Assembly (NCBI GenBank): GCA_001936135.1
Contig: CP012816.1
Coordinates: 4,213,501 to 4,277,500, forward strand
Length of the DNA stretch: 64,000 nucleotides
Direction: 5' to 3'
Source: Saccharomycopsis fibuligera x Saccharomycopsis cf. fibuligera
Taxonomy: Eukaryota > Ascomycota > Saccharomycetes > Ascoideales > Saccharomycopsidaceae
Every line of letters starts with the position of its first letter. The stretch's first letter is position 1. This document shows positions 1 to 10,003 of this stretch, one piece after another. The translations under genes were made by a program, and so were the position numbers. The notes beneath the pieces were generated by a model, which was not told the origin of the DNA, searched no databases, and saw nothing but the letters and a program-made list of their open reading frames with translations.

Positions 1-125
1 TATGATTTTCAATTAACTTTTCAAAAAGAAATATAAGCATGTTTGTATATTTGTTGGCAGTTATAACTAACTAAGGATGAAAAACAAAAAAAGCGAAAAA
101 TCAGCAGAGAAGTAGTAGTTATCAT

Positions 126-1136
126 TTAGTTAGACAAGAATTTTCTCATTTGTTCATTGTAACGATCACCAACCACTTTAACTTCATCAAGAATCTTTTG
201 AATCTCAGCAAAAGATTCAGCTGTAATCTCCCTAATATTGGAATTATCAGCAATTCTATCCAATTTAGTAGAACCAGGGATTGGCACAAAGATTGGGTAC
301 TTTTTTTCATTAGCATTCTTCTTATTATTATGGAATGCAATCCAAGCTAATGATAGTTGAGCCAAAGTTAAACTTTCTTTGTCAGCAACAGATTTCAATT
401 TTTGCAAAAGAACAGAATTCTGTTCAATTATTTCATCTTTGGCAAATCTATCGAAATGAAATCTGATATCGTCTTTTGGTAAATCTTTAGTAGATTTGAT
501 TATCCCAGCCAAGAATCCCTTTCCTAACGGAGAATATGCTACTACAGGAATATTCAAATCTCTAGCGGCATCAGCAATACCATTGGTTAAAATATCAGTA
601 TACCAAAGAGAAAATTCAATTTCCACAAATGAAAGTGGGGCAACTTTAGCGGCTCTTTTTAAAGTTTCGACTTTTGGTTCAGAGAGAGAAATGCCGCCAA
701 TTTTGCCAGCTTTAACATACTCCATAATGTAGCCAATGGTTTCTTCAATAGGAACAGCAGGATCAACCCTAGCACACTCAAAGATCAACTCGCCTTTTTT
801 CTCAGGAAGCAAGTTTATAATGTTTTCAAGGGATCTTTGAATACTGGCTTTGTCGCCAGTTGGGGTTAAGGTCTTGAGATCAACACCGCCTTTCACTGAG
901 ACAATGATGTCGTTTTTGATTTCTGGGTGCGCAGCAAGAAAATTGTTCAAGTATTTTAAATTCAATCCATCAGGACCATAAATTTCACCAGCATTGAAGA
1001 AACGAGCACCAGAATTGTATGCAGTCAAGTAGATTTCGTTAGCTTGGTCTTGTGTGACTGGGGTTGGAGTCCAAGTCATGCCCATAGTGCCAAAGCCGAC
1101 AGTTTTTGGAAGTGGTGTGTATTTAAATTGTGACAT
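126..1136 (-). CDS. Aldo-keto reductase, YPR127W/pyridoxal reductase type
   Basis: A 336-residue single-domain aldo-keto reductase, predicted to be a cytosolic NADPH-dependent enzyme acting on pyridoxal or a related aldehyde. The protein resembles S. cerevisiae YPR127W and S. pombe Plr1 in length and motifs. These are an N-terminal GFGTMG strand, FFNAGEIYG around residues 46-54 (candidate catalytic Tyr53), a lysine in SVKGG (Lys82), GGISLSE and SPLGKG in the barrel core, and VPIPGS plus a C-terminal VGDRY near the cofactor site. In most aldo-keto reductases the residue before the catalytic-tyrosine loop is Asp. Here it is Asn48, which I take to be normal for the Plr1-like branch. The start is the only Met before the conserved first strand, and a TATA box lies about 140 bp upstream. 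Family assignment is firm; the substrate is inferred. Confidence 0.88.
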   Translation of the reverse strand: MSQFKYTPLPKTVGFGTMGMTWTPTPVTQDQANEIYLTAYNSGARFFNAGEIYGPDGLNLKYLNNFLAAHPEIKNDIIVSVKGGVDLKTLTPTGDKASIQRSLENIINLLPEKKGELIFECARVDPAVPIEETIGYIMEYVKAGKIGGISLSEPKVETLKRAAKVAPLSFVEIEFSLWYTDILTNGIADAARDLNIPVVAYSPLGKGFLAGIIKSTKDLPKDDIRFHFDRFAKDEIIEQNSVLLQKLKSVADKESLTLAQLSLAWIAFHNNKKNANEKKYPIFVPIPGSTKLDRIADNSNIREITAESFAEIQKILDEVKVVGDRYNEQMRKFLSN

Positions 1137-1276
1137 TGTAAGTTTTATGCAAAAAAAAAAAAAAAAAAAAAAAAAATAATAGTGTATGTTAATAATTGAC
1201 TTGCTAGTTAATTTCAGTGATGTTTGTTTGATTTTTCAGCGTTGGCTTGTGTCAATCGGAGAAAGAACAACTACCA

Positions 1277-1284
1277 TTTATATA
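1277..1284 (-). promoter_or_regulatory. TATA box for the aldo-keto reductase
   Basis: On the minus strand this reads TATATAAA, about 140 bp upstream of the ATG at 1136. That is a usual distance for a yeast TATA element. A run of 26 A residues (1151-1176) lies between it and the start codon. Confidence 0.5.
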
Positions 1285-2048
1285 CCGATGAGTCCGTGCT
1301 GCAGCATTGGTCCCGTTGCCGCTAGCTTCGATCTGTGTGGCGTAAGGCTCGAATTTGGTCCGAGACTTTTCTCCCACATTTCCTCCGGACTTTAGAAAAT
1401 CCTTGCCAGAAAATATATGCTGCAAGATGACGCACTCAGACGCGCAATCACACGAAACTCATATAACCTTACGCAACAAGTCTATAACAGTTCGTAGATT
1501 CCGCTATTTCCTGGCATATATCATAGAAGGTGGATATTTTTGCCTCAGATGGAACCCTGAGTAAAAATGCACTTTATAGTCACACAAGTACGTTTCAGAC
1601 ACCCCATTTCTGGTTCGATAATAATAGGACTATTATAACTTTTGCAACGGTTGGATATCCGCTTTGCATTAAAAGTTCACTAGTGGCTCAGTTTTCTCTC
1701 TGTAATGTTAATAAGTTTTTATTGAAATATATGTTATGCAATGATATCTTAACAGTGAAAGGGGCAGGCTATGCACATACGAAATGCAAGTTCACATGTC
1801 TGGCTTGAGCCAGTATAAAAGTAATCTTCATTAATACAAGATAATATACAAATGTTTATTGGACAAGAAACCAATTTCAACAACTTCGAAAACAACTAAA
1901 AGTAATGAATAAAATTCTTTTGTAAAAAGTATCCAATGACACAAAGCCAGCAAATAACAGGAAACAAAGGACCTATTAAGGTAACCTAATTATTGTTTTA
2001 GAGACAAAACAAAGCAAAACAACAGACAAAAAAGTTAAAACCAAGAAA

Positions 2049-2090
2049 ATAAAAACCACTCTTAGTAAAATAAAAACCACTCTTAGTAAA
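2049..2090. repeat. Two tandem 21-bp units
   Basis: Two identical consecutive copies of a 21-bp unit beginning ATAAAAACCACTC lie about 60 bp past the stop codon of the zinc-cluster gene. Exact identity suggests a recent slippage duplication. Confidence 0.8.
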
Positions 2091-2153
2091 ATACAAATTC
2101 ACAAATAAAATACTTTTTTCTGATTTGCTAGAACCTAGAGGTAATTGACTGAA

Positions 2154-5100
2154 TCAATACCGTGTACTAATTTGATGCAAAAAGTCATCCATATCGATGT
2201 AAAAATCATTAGTTATCATATCTAATGGATTATACTCATCGAACAAATTTACTGTAGTCAAATCAGTAGCAGCAGCAGAAGGAAATTCGGGAGTTTGATC
2301 TTGATGTTGGCCTTGGCCTTGGTCAAGACCAGGACCAAGACCATTATTTATTAATATTGGGGGAACATCCATGAGCTGATTTGGCACTTGATTTACTGGC
2401 CCACTATTTCCAACATTCACCCCCGCTTCAATATTAACGTTCACTCCAGAACTAGAACTAACACCTATACTGTTGCCTTGCTGCAATGGTGTATTGCTAG
2501 TATTAAGTTCTGGTTGAGCAAAATTATTGAACAATGGTGGACCTTGACTAAAAACCGGTTGGGGCGGTCTTTGCTGATTCAATTTAGATGAAACAGGGCT
2601 ATTATTGGTGTGTATATTGCTGCTAGTGAGGCTGTTGCTTGTATTAGTATTAATTGATGCAAAATTGCCATGTTGTGGCGGTGGTGGAACTACTGGGCAA
2701 TAACTACTAGCTTGAAATGGTGGATATGGGGCATCATGAATCGGACTGAATCCTGGACCCAGAATATAAGCACCAGCAGCCAGAGCAACTTGGCTATGTA
2801 GGCCAGCGTATCCCTGAGGATGTAAAGGTGGAGGAGGTGGAACTTGATTTTGTGATTGCGATAATGGTTCACCAGGAACATTATGATTGTTCAATGGTTC
2901 ATTAGAAGATGTTAAGTAACCATTGTTGTTTCTACTACTGCTATTATTTCCTGACCAATCACCGTTGAGTCCACTAGAAAAGCCGTCGGCATTGGCATGA
3001 TTAAGTCCAAATGGCTGATTCTGATTTTGTGTATTCGGATATGAATAATATAGCAGGTCTTTTTCAGGATTATTAGGCAAACATTGATTTTTGTCGACGC
3101 TATTTGGTACATTTGATTTCTGTTCTTGCCCATGGCCATTTTTATTGTTGTTGACATTGTTATCATTCCCAATAGCAATCTCATTCTTCACCAAATTACG
3201 ATCTTTAAAGTAAGAATAAAAAAGCATTGAAATCCGCAAACCAACATAAAAAACATAGTAATCTTTGACATTCTTATGCACATTTTTGAAATAAAACTCA
3301 AAAATTAGGTTGCTGAGCTCCAGCTTCCGATTATAAAAATTGTAGTATGTATACTTTTTGGTAATAAATTCTCGAAAGACCTCGTATTGTCTTTGCAAAT
3401 CCCCATCTTCAACTAATTCATACTGATTACTTCTACCAAAGCAAATAGCGTCAAAGTCTTCATCTGAAAAACTATCAATCGAAGTGCTGTTACTGAAATT
3501 GTCAGTGTATTTGCTATTCAGTAAAATATTTCGTACTTGCGGTCTATTGGTATTGAAGTAACATTCGAAATTGTTATGGAAATCTTTGCACTGGTTGGAA
3601 GCTGCACGAGAATTAGCTTGCAATGCGCTGAGATAACTGGTATTGTCCTCGACTTGTCGAGTTATACTGTTGCTTACACCACTGGTTTTAATTTCATTAT
3701 AATGGTCTTCGTCTGACTCGTCATCTTCTGTCTTGATATCATTGTTAGAAAAAATACTGTCATTATTGCTATTATTCTGCGCGTTATTGTTAACAGAGGA
3801 GCCATTGCAGCTATTGACATCCATTGAGGTATAATCTTTCTTGTCTTTTTTCTTTAGACTATTGAGTGATGGTTCTTTGGTTGAAGTATAGGAAAACAAT
3901 AAGTTAGAATAAATGAAATTAGAAGAACGATGGACAATTTTTCTAATGTTGGCGAATGTATAAATTTGGAAAACTCTATCTTTGGTCTTTATTTCCAAAA
4001 ATTTCTTGGTGCTGCGAATTATAAATATCACAAAGTTTACTGCTTGATTGCCGTAAAAGTTAATCAATTTTAAACTAGTATAGTCACGATCGTTCAGACT
4101 TGTGACTGATCTTTCGGCTTCTTGTTTTTGAAGAATCATGAATATTAAATTGTACAATGTGAATATAATGTCAATAAGAATTATTTGAAACGCAATCTTT
4201 CTTATGAATTTTATAAATTTATAACCGTTCTTAGGAAGCTGATTATCTTGCACTAGAGGATTAGCAAGTGATTCAAACAATGGATTGAAAAAGTTGGTGT
4301 TATTATAAAATTTGATAAAATTTTGCAAATACAATTCTAATTTGAAAATTGTCATATTTTCTCTTTGGAGAGTGTTTAATTGATATACTAGCCCTCGAGC
4401 AATAGGCACGAAATAGTCATAAAAAAGAATATCCATTTCACCATCTTCGTTTGCTTTTTCATTGAGAATCTTGAATTGATAGTTGAGGAACGATTCGTCT
4501 ACTTCCTCTTTGTATGATGACATTACGATTTTCAGTGACGTTTCTGAGAATCGCAAATCGTCGCTCTGCAACGGATAACCCAAATCAAAGGATTGCTGGC
4601 AATCAAGATACATCAAATATTTCCATATGTACTTTAGCATGTTTTTGTGTTCTAAGGTGGCATCTTTGTAAACTTTATCAATATTACGATGCAATCCACA
4701 CATAACTGCAAGGTTGAATGATAATGAGGTTATAGGTTGCCCATCTGAACTATCACCACCTTCACCTTCATTGAGATGGTACATTCCACTAACTTTTAAG
4801 AAAAGTAACGCTTGCAATGAGCTGATTAGTGGCCTCTTAAGCAATTTTGACAAGGATAAGAATTTCATGCTAAAATACAATAGCAAGCATTCGATTTTGG
4901 ATGTTTCATTATTTGGCAATTCTGGATTTATAGAATTGAACGGGTGATCAGTAAACATTATTGAAACCTTGACTAATGACAAAATCAAAGCTATACGAGA
5001 ACAGTCTCTGTATCTATTCAGTAGCAAAATATTGTAATCATTTTTGTTTGGATCAGAATCATCGTTATCACTAGCAAGCTTTGGCTTGAATACTTCATTG

Positions 5101-6101
5101 AATATCTCAAATATATATGACCTGACCACAAATGGGTACAATTTGTCCAAAAATATATCAAAGAATTGGTTAATGTGATTAGTTAAGCTGGAATAATTGG
5201 GCAAAAAATTGACTAGTCTAAGCACCAATGCTTCTATATTATGAATATTGCTTGGTGGATCATTGATTTGCAATGGAACGATCGAACGTGCGTTTGGATT
5301 TTCGTACTGAGCTTCATAGTTACCGTCAATATTAAAAGGAAAATAACTGGCAAATTCTAAATTTCTGCGAGAATTTTTGAACAATTTACGGCTTTTGTTA
5401 GTGATTTTGGAAATGGAGTAATATATTTTAGCGTAATTTTCGTTGTAGGCGATAGAAGATCTGAAACAAGTAGGGCCAAAATAAATAGTTCTATTGGGTT
5501 TAAACCGTATAGCATAAACTGACGAAATGTTAATTTTTTTAAACAAAATATGATCTTTTGGGCTGAATTTCAAATTACTCAGTACCCGTTTGACTGCTGA
5601 CTTATTGGTGTCGGAGGAAGAAAGCTTGGCATTAACAGATTTAAGAATGGAGTTCTCCTTAAGTAACAACTCAATTTTTTTCTTTAAATAATCATTATTA
5701 TCATTGGAGCTTATGTTGTGGGCATAGTCGTCCAAAAGCAGACTTCTTTGTTGAACATCAGCAAGCTCATTAGTAAGATCCAACGAGGTTAAATTCGTTG
5801 ATGATGTTCTTGAAGTAATAATGCTTGACTTAGCGCTTTTATCAACCCCATCCATAATTATGCCTGTATTTTCATTGTTATGTTGGCTCTTTTTTGGCTC
5901 TTTTTTACGTTTCAGCGGCGGCTCAGTTGAACTAGAGTAAACACATTGACTGGCAGTGTAGTTTCTGGCTAAACATGAAGAGCAAATAGGCTTTTCGCGA
6001 TTGCATTTGATCTTCTTGCGACGGCAACTGCGACAGGAGATGATGGCTCTATTGCGTTTGCGCTGCTGCTGTTTTGTGTCATCGCTCATTGTGGAGAGCA
6101 A
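2154..6101 (-). CDS. Zn2Cys6 transcription factor, 1315 residues
   Basis: A large fungal zinc-cluster regulator, expected to be nuclear and DNA-binding. The binuclear cluster is complete near the N terminus: Cys23, Cys26, Cys33, Cys40, Cys43 and Cys53 (CX2CX6CX6CX2CX9C), flanked by basic residues. A likely coiled-coil dimerisation segment (DYLKKKIELLLKENSILKSV) lies at about 135-160. The middle region of about 180-750 has the leucine- and aromatic-rich helices of the fungal-specific factor domain, interrupted by acidic and Asn/Ser linkers. The last 350 residues are rich in Asn, Gln, Pro and Gly and end in an acidic/hydrophobic patch with DMDDFLHQI, which looks like an activation domain. Met5 is an equally possible start. 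It is divergently transcribed from the LYS5-like gene across 262 bp. I could not assign a named orthologue; resemblance to TAC1/HAL9-type factors is only an impression. Confidence 0.9.
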   Translation of the reverse strand: MLSTMSDDTKQQQRKRNRAIISCRSCRRKKIKCNREKPICSSCLARNYTASQCVYSSSTEPPLKRKKEPKKSQHNNENTGIIMDGVDKSAKSSIITSRTSSTNLTSLDLTNELADVQQRSLLLDDYAHNISSNDNNDYLKKKIELLLKENSILKSVNAKLSSSDTNKSAVKRVLSNLKFSPKDHILFKKINISSVYAIRFKPNRTIYFGPTCFRSSIAYNENYAKIYYSISKITNKSRKLFKNSRRNLEFASYFPFNIDGNYEAQYENPNARSIVPLQINDPPSNIHNIEALVLRLVNFLPNYSSLTNHINQFFDIFLDKLYPFVVRSYIFEIFNEVFKPKLASDNDDSDPNKNDYNILLLNRYRDCSRIALILSLVKVSIMFTDHPFNSINPELPNNETSKIECLLLYFSMKFLSLSKLLKRPLISSLQALLFLKVSGMYHLNEGEGGDSSDGQPITSLSFNLAVMCGLHRNIDKVYKDATLEHKNMLKYIWKYLMYLDCQQSFDLGYPLQSDDLRFSETSLKIVMSSYKEEVDESFLNYQFKILNEKANEDGEMDILFYDYFVPIARGLVYQLNTLQRENMTIFKLELYLQNFIKFYNNTNFFNPLFESLANPLVQDNQLPKNGYKFIKFIRKIAFQIILIDIIFTLYNLIFMILQKQEAERSVTSLNDRDYTSLKLINFYGNQAVNFVIFIIRSTKKFLEIKTKDRVFQIYTFANIRKIVHRSSNFIYSNLLFSYTSTKEPSLNSLKKKDKKDYTSMDVNSCNGSSVNNNAQNNSNNDSIFSNNDIKTEDDESDEDHYNEIKTSGVSNSITRQVEDNTSYLSALQANSRAASNQCKDFHNNFECYFNTNRPQVRNILLNSKYTDNFSNSTSIDSFSDEDFDAICFGRSNQYELVEDGDLQRQYEVFREFITKKYTYYNFYNRKLELSNLIFEFYFKNVHKNVKDYYVFYVGLRISMLFYSYFKDRNLVKNEIAIGNDNNVNNNKNGHGQEQKSNVPNSVDKNQCLPNNPEKDLLYYSYPNTQNQNQPFGLNHANADGFSSGLNGDWSGNNSSSRNNNGYLTSSNEPLNNHNVPGEPLSQSQNQVPPPPPLHPQGYAGLHSQVALAAGAYILGPGFSPIHDAPYPPFQASSYCPVVPPPPQHGNFASINTNTSNSLTSSNIHTNNSPVSSKLNQQRPPQPVFSQGPPLFNNFAQPELNTSNTPLQQGNSIGVSSSSGVNVNIEAGVNVGNSGPVNQVPNQLMDVPPILINNGLGPGLDQGQGQHQDQTPEFPSAAATDLTTVNLFDEYNPLDMITNDFYIDMDDFLHQISTRY

Positions 6102-6363
6102 TAAGCCATGAGGGAAATACTTTATTGAGTATTGTGAGCTTCAGTGTGCTTTATTTTGCAATATTATTGACTGAGATATAAAGATTATAATAATGCTTTT
6201 GACCCATTAATTATTTTCACTGTCTAGTTTTTTCTAGGACTGCGATGCGTTGCACGAGAGTGTTTTTTTTCCGATGCTCTTCGCCGTTCTGCAAAGGATC
6301 AATAGACATCGATGATATTGCTACGAGTTACAACAACAACAAGCTACATCAACACGCAATATC
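6102..6363. promoter_or_regulatory. Shared divergent promoter, zinc-cluster factor / LYS5-like
   Basis: A 262-bp AT-rich gap separates two divergent start codons. A short CAA-rich stretch just before the ATG at 6364 is probably 5' leader. I recognise no consensus operator. Confidence 0.45.
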
Positions 6364-7542
6364 ATGGAGAAGTACGTCTCGTTAATCAAAGATAAAGTGC
6401 TGTGCCTAAACAACAAAAACATAATTTATCAAGATAATAGCCATTGTGGGCCTGTAACCGCAATCCTATTTGTTCTTCAATTAGACCATCACTGGCTTAA
6501 CAATGAGTTCCATTTAGAACATGCTCTACAAACACTTCCTTTAAAACAGCAGCTCAGAATCAAGAATAAGAGGTTTTATCTTGATAAATGCTTAAGTTTG
6601 GGTAATCAATTGTTGCAAGTGTTTGCTACTGCAGCGGTGTCGAAATTGGTAAAGCAGGATTCTAGTAAGCACAACGAAACTGATAAGTGTGCTGGGTCTT
6701 TTTCGACTCACGACATTATCACAGGCTTCCACCATAATGCCAACGGGAAACCGTTTTTCCATAATGACAAAGTTCTCAACAGTAGCAAATTTGAATACTC
6801 TTTTAATCTTTCCAATGACAAAGAGTCGTTGATCAATTCAATGATTACAATAATAAGCGCTAAAGATATCAATAGTCAACTGGATCCCAACCATTATAGA
6901 AAACATAATGTAAAAACTAGCAGTTATTTAAGTCAAACTAGTCCAACAATGGCAGTTGGAATTGATTTGATAAATATGGATCTTCTTAGTACCGACTTCA
7001 TTAATGAGCTCAAATCAGAAATTTTGCATCCATCTGAGCTTGAATTTTTTAACAGCTTAGCTGAAACATCATCACATACTACAAGTACCAACAGCCCCAA
7101 AATTATGATTTCTGAAAAGCAAAAGAGGTTTTTTGCTCAAATTTGGAGCCTTAAAGAAGCATATAGTAAATATATTGGTACCGGACTAGTGGGGCTTGAT
7201 CTTAAACTGCTTGAATTTCGCAAAATGAAAGTTCTTTTCTATGATGATGGGGGCAGGGCGGTCAATGATGAAATAGAACTTTTCATTGATGGTGTACGAC
7301 AACTGGATCAAAATGAAGACGAGTTGACAATTGTTACCAAGTTGATTAATGAGAGGGTTTTTTATAGTGTTATTGTTGGTGATGGTCAGTCGGCAAAGGA
7401 TGGAAAGACCGTCTGTGACGATGACAATAATGATCGTAACCAATTAAGTTATGGCAGGAGAAAAAAGAAGGAGTTGAACATAGTTGAAGTATATGTTGAG
7501 TTGAAAGAAATGACAGAGATTTTACTGTCGATGGATGGGTAA
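6364..7542 (+). CDS. LYS5: 4'-phosphopantetheinyl transferase (LYS5-type)
   Basis: A predicted transferase that moves 4'-phosphopantetheine from coenzyme A onto a carrier-domain serine. In yeast Lys5 this activates the alpha-aminoadipate reductase Lys2 in lysine synthesis. The motifs are in family order: an N-x-x-GKP block near residues 125-131 followed by FNLS, AVGIDLINMD with the metal-binding Asp at about 201, and WSLKEAYSK at 261-269. It is 392 residues, longer than the 272 of S. cerevisiae Lys5. The excess lies in linkers and a charged C-terminal tail after about residue 340. The single-copy Sfp/Lys5 architecture argues against the fatty-acid-synthase-linked or mitochondrial (PPT2) type, but that alternative is not excluded. 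Confidence 0.82.
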   Translation: MEKYVSLIKDKVLCLNNKNIIYQDNSHCGPVTAILFVLQLDHHWLNNEFHLEHALQTLPLKQQLRIKNKRFYLDKCLSLGNQLLQVFATAAVSKLVKQDSSKHNETDKCAGSFSTHDIITGFHHNANGKPFFHNDKVLNSSKFEYSFNLSNDKESLINSMITIISAKDINSQLDPNHYRKHNVKTSSYLSQTSPTMAVGIDLINMDLLSTDFINELKSEILHPSELEFFNSLAETSSHTTSTNSPKIMISEKQKRFFAQIWSLKEAYSKYIGTGLVGLDLKLLEFRKMKVLFYDDGGRAVNDEIELFIDGVRQLDQNEDELTIVTKLINERVFYSVIVGDGQSAKDGKTVCDDDNNDRNQLSYGRRKKKELNIVEVYVELKEMTEILLSMDG

Positions 7543-7947
7543 GTACAGATGGGGTGGCAATGCAATATTTTCAATGTTAGTGGCTTTTACAGAAATATTT
7601 GAAATTATCTTCAGGAATGGTTTATTACGATAAAGGGCAAGTACATGAGACTAAAAGCCAAAGAATTACTTATCGTAACTATAGCTAATAAAATTAATGC
7701 AATCATGTAAACCAACTTGCGAGTACAAGAACTAGGTTGGCAATGCGAAATACATTAAATTTTCTAAATAATAATTAATATAGCAACCCATACTATGAGA
7801 ACTAAATAAATCAATTAAAGTTTAATAATGCAACGTGTATATTGATAATCCAGAAAAACATTAGACCAAATAAAAGTACGACAAAAATTTTTAATAAAAC
7901 ATAGAAAGTAAAACAAAGAATGAAACAATTATAAAATTAATAATTGC

Positions 7948-7970
7948 GGGGGGGGGGGGGGGGGGGGGGG
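7948..7970. repeat. G23 homopolymer
   Basis: Twenty-three consecutive G on the plus strand in otherwise AT-rich DNA. Its true length may differ because such runs are prone to sequencing and slippage error. Confidence 0.85.
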
Positions 7971-8219
7971 AAAGAAAAACTTGTGCATAAGCGATAAGCA
8001 ATGGACAAACGAAAAAGCGAATAAAAAGACAGATATTTTCAGTAATGAAGATTGGAGCAAAAAGAAAAGAAATATGACAAACAAGTTCCTCGAAGAAAAA
8101 GAATTAAAAAAACAAGCGCCGCTGTGTAATTGGTATAGGGAGTTGCAGTACCATAGTGCATGAATGGCTGTGCTTGTGCGAAGGAATGTGAACAAAGTAG
8201 ATGGTGACACTGTAATTAC

Positions 8220-8247
<28 letters not shown>
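8220..8247. repeat. A28 homopolymer and following ATAATG microsatellite
   Basis: A run of 28 A is followed by imperfect AATAATGAT repeats to about 8295, immediately past the MNN10 stop codon. On the MNN10 strand this is T-rich 3' flank. Confidence 0.8.
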
Positions 8248-8254
<7 letters not shown>

Positions 8255-8328
8255 ATAATGATAATAATGATGACAATAATGATGATAATAAATGATTAAT
8301 ATTATGAGAAATAGATAAAACGAGTAAA

Positions 8329-9363
8329 TCACCAAAGCTTCCACCATGGTTTGGCGTGTAATCTTCTATCCACGCTCTTGTAGTATTCCATTTCTGCCCA
8401 ACAATCTCTGCCCCATTCACAACCAGCCATGTTAACAACAAAATCACGATCTTTTTCATTATAGAAAAACTGTGGATCATCTGCCTTGTCAGAACAAGCA
8501 CCCGGAGGAAATGCATTAATACTCTTCAACGGCAAAAACCCAATTCTTTCTCTGATCCAAGATTGAGTGCGGTACAAGGTTTCCAAAGCATCTTGTTCCT
8601 TGTGTTCCCAAACCATGTGCATTTGTTCATAGAATGCAGGGTCCCACCATATATCAAGCAACAATTCACTCCATGAGGATTTTTTAATGAGGAAAGAACC
8701 CAAGTTAAAGCCACCACAATCTTGGGTAATGAGCATTTCTACTGGGGAATTTTTTAAGTCAATGTATGGCAAATTAGTGCCTAGGTTAAGTGGGTTGAAA
8801 TCGTTTTCATTAGTAAGACGGTAAGTAATGTTGTTCAAGTTATCAAAAATATGCTGTTTCAATGATCTTTGAGGCTCAATGATATAAGTGTGCAAATCCA
8901 ACCACCAAAACCATTGTGTGTTTGGAAATTGTCTCATCGTCTGCTTGAGAATGTCAACTTTTTCCCACGATTCTCTCCATTCGTGAGAATATCTTCTTTT
9001 AATAGTCATGTCCTTGATAGTTAAACCGTAACCATGCTTATTAGCATAATACTTTTTGTTGTTGATAGAACTTCTCTCTACAGACCATTCTTGAGCACCT
9101 TTCCATTTAAGAACCCCACCGCCTTCATTAGCAGCTAGGATAATAACAATTTCAGGATCCTTTTTCAAAAGGTTATGTTTGAATTTGGAGACTAGGGGAA
9201 ACTGAGTGAAGGATATCACGAGGATAGACAAAAGCACAACTGCGGCGATCAACTTACGGAAGCTGAGGATGGTTGATTTAAAAACTGCAAAGATGGAGCG
9301 ACTTTTCTTTTTTGGCTGGAGAGAGCCGTAAGGAGAGATGACCTGAATGTCCTTTTCGCTCAT
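8329..9363 (-). CDS. MNN10: Golgi alpha-1,6-mannosyltransferase MNN10 (GT34)
   Basis: A subunit of the cis-Golgi mannan polymerase that extends the alpha-1,6 mannan backbone of N-glycans using GDP-mannose. It is a type II membrane protein: a short basic cytosolic tail, a transmembrane anchor at about residues 37-58, then a lumenal GT34 catalytic domain. Family-typical blocks include ILAANEGGG, HGYGLTIKD, KVDILKQ, ITQDCGGFNLGSF, WEHKEQDALE, NAFPPGAC and VNMAGCEWGRDCW. At the donor-binding motif the sequence reads WWLDLHTYI, so the third position of the D-x-D is His. I could not verify whether this is usual for Mnn10 orthologues. It has 344 residues against 393 in S. cerevisiae, mostly through a shorter N terminus. 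Mnn11 is the alternative, but the blocks fit Mnn10 better. Confidence 0.9.
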   Translation of the reverse strand: MSEKDIQVISPYGSLQPKKKSRSIFAVFKSTILSFRKLIAAVVLLSILVISFTQFPLVSKFKHNLLKKDPEIVIILAANEGGGVLKWKGAQEWSVERSSINNKKYYANKHGYGLTIKDMTIKRRYSHEWRESWEKVDILKQTMRQFPNTQWFWWLDLHTYIIEPQRSLKQHIFDNLNNITYRLTNENDFNPLNLGTNLPYIDLKNSPVEMLITQDCGGFNLGSFLIKKSSWSELLLDIWWDPAFYEQMHMVWEHKEQDALETLYRTQSWIRERIGFLPLKSINAFPPGACSDKADDPQFFYNEKDRDFVVNMAGCEWGRDCWAEMEYYKSVDRRLHAKPWWKLW

Positions 9364-10003
9364 TGTTGGATGTGGATGGGAGATGTTACTTTGAATGAGA
9401 TTTTAATTGAAATCAGAAAAACAACACTAGGTCATTGACTGACAGAGAGCAGAGAGGAAGGAGATGTGATTTTATGTCTGATGTGGACGGATGATCTGTG
9501 TGTTGTTTCGGATGGAATTCCTTCACCAAGTGCTTTAAAAGTTGGTTGATTTTCCTGAATGTTTCTGCGCTGGTGTTTTTCCACTTCAAAAACAACAACA
9601 GCAAAAATCTGATTTAATCAATGCAAGGCACACAAGCCTAAGAGGTTATGGAGCGATGGCAAGAATAGATGTAATGTTACCCAGAGTATGTCTATAAACC
9701 AGTATAGGGTAATATACAGCTCTCGTGACGTAGAGAGTTGTATGTATAATAATGTGCGATGCTGTTTCTGTCATCGCTTGTTCGCTCCGCACTTCATCAT
9801 ACAGCCGCATACATTACAGCATATATCCACATACCCTGCAGAGCAATATTCAACTCTTGCTGTCTATAGATAGACATTGACCTAGCAAACTAATATGTAC
9901 TTATGAGCCACCATCCACTTCACCAAACACACATCTGCGTTGAGGTACTAGGATGGCTACTGTACTGCTCTCCTTCATCAATCTTAAATACTGAACAAAC
10001 ACT
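9364..10003. other. Divergent promoter region, MNN10 / short-chain dehydrogenase
   Basis: A 640-bp divergent intergenic region. The MNN10-proximal part is AT-rich; the middle (9720-9870) has mixed composition with no coding frame of note. No RNA gene or clear operator was recognised. Confidence 0.5.

Larger units (their letters stand above)
1137..2153. other. Intergenic region between two minus-strand genes
   Basis: This holds the promoter of the aldo-keto reductase and the 3' flank of the zinc-cluster factor. Seen here are an A26 tract at 1151-1176, a TATA box, and a 21-bp direct repeat next to the factor's stop codon. Short open frames at 1186-1808 look random. No RNA gene was recognised. 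Confidence 0.6.
7543..8328. other. Convergent 3' region with G23 and A28 tracts
   Basis: The tails of LYS5 and MNN10 face each other across about 790 bp. It is AT-rich and contains the homopolymer runs listed separately and several AATAAA-like signals. A 195-codon minus-strand frame across this region is made of homopolymer-encoded residues and overlaps MNN10, so I do not call it a gene. Confidence 0.6.

Noticed and set aside
7929-8516. 195-codon minus-strand frame with poly-Pro and poly-Phe
   Set aside because: Its residues come from the G23 and A28 homopolymers and it overlaps the 3' end of MNN10; no domain.
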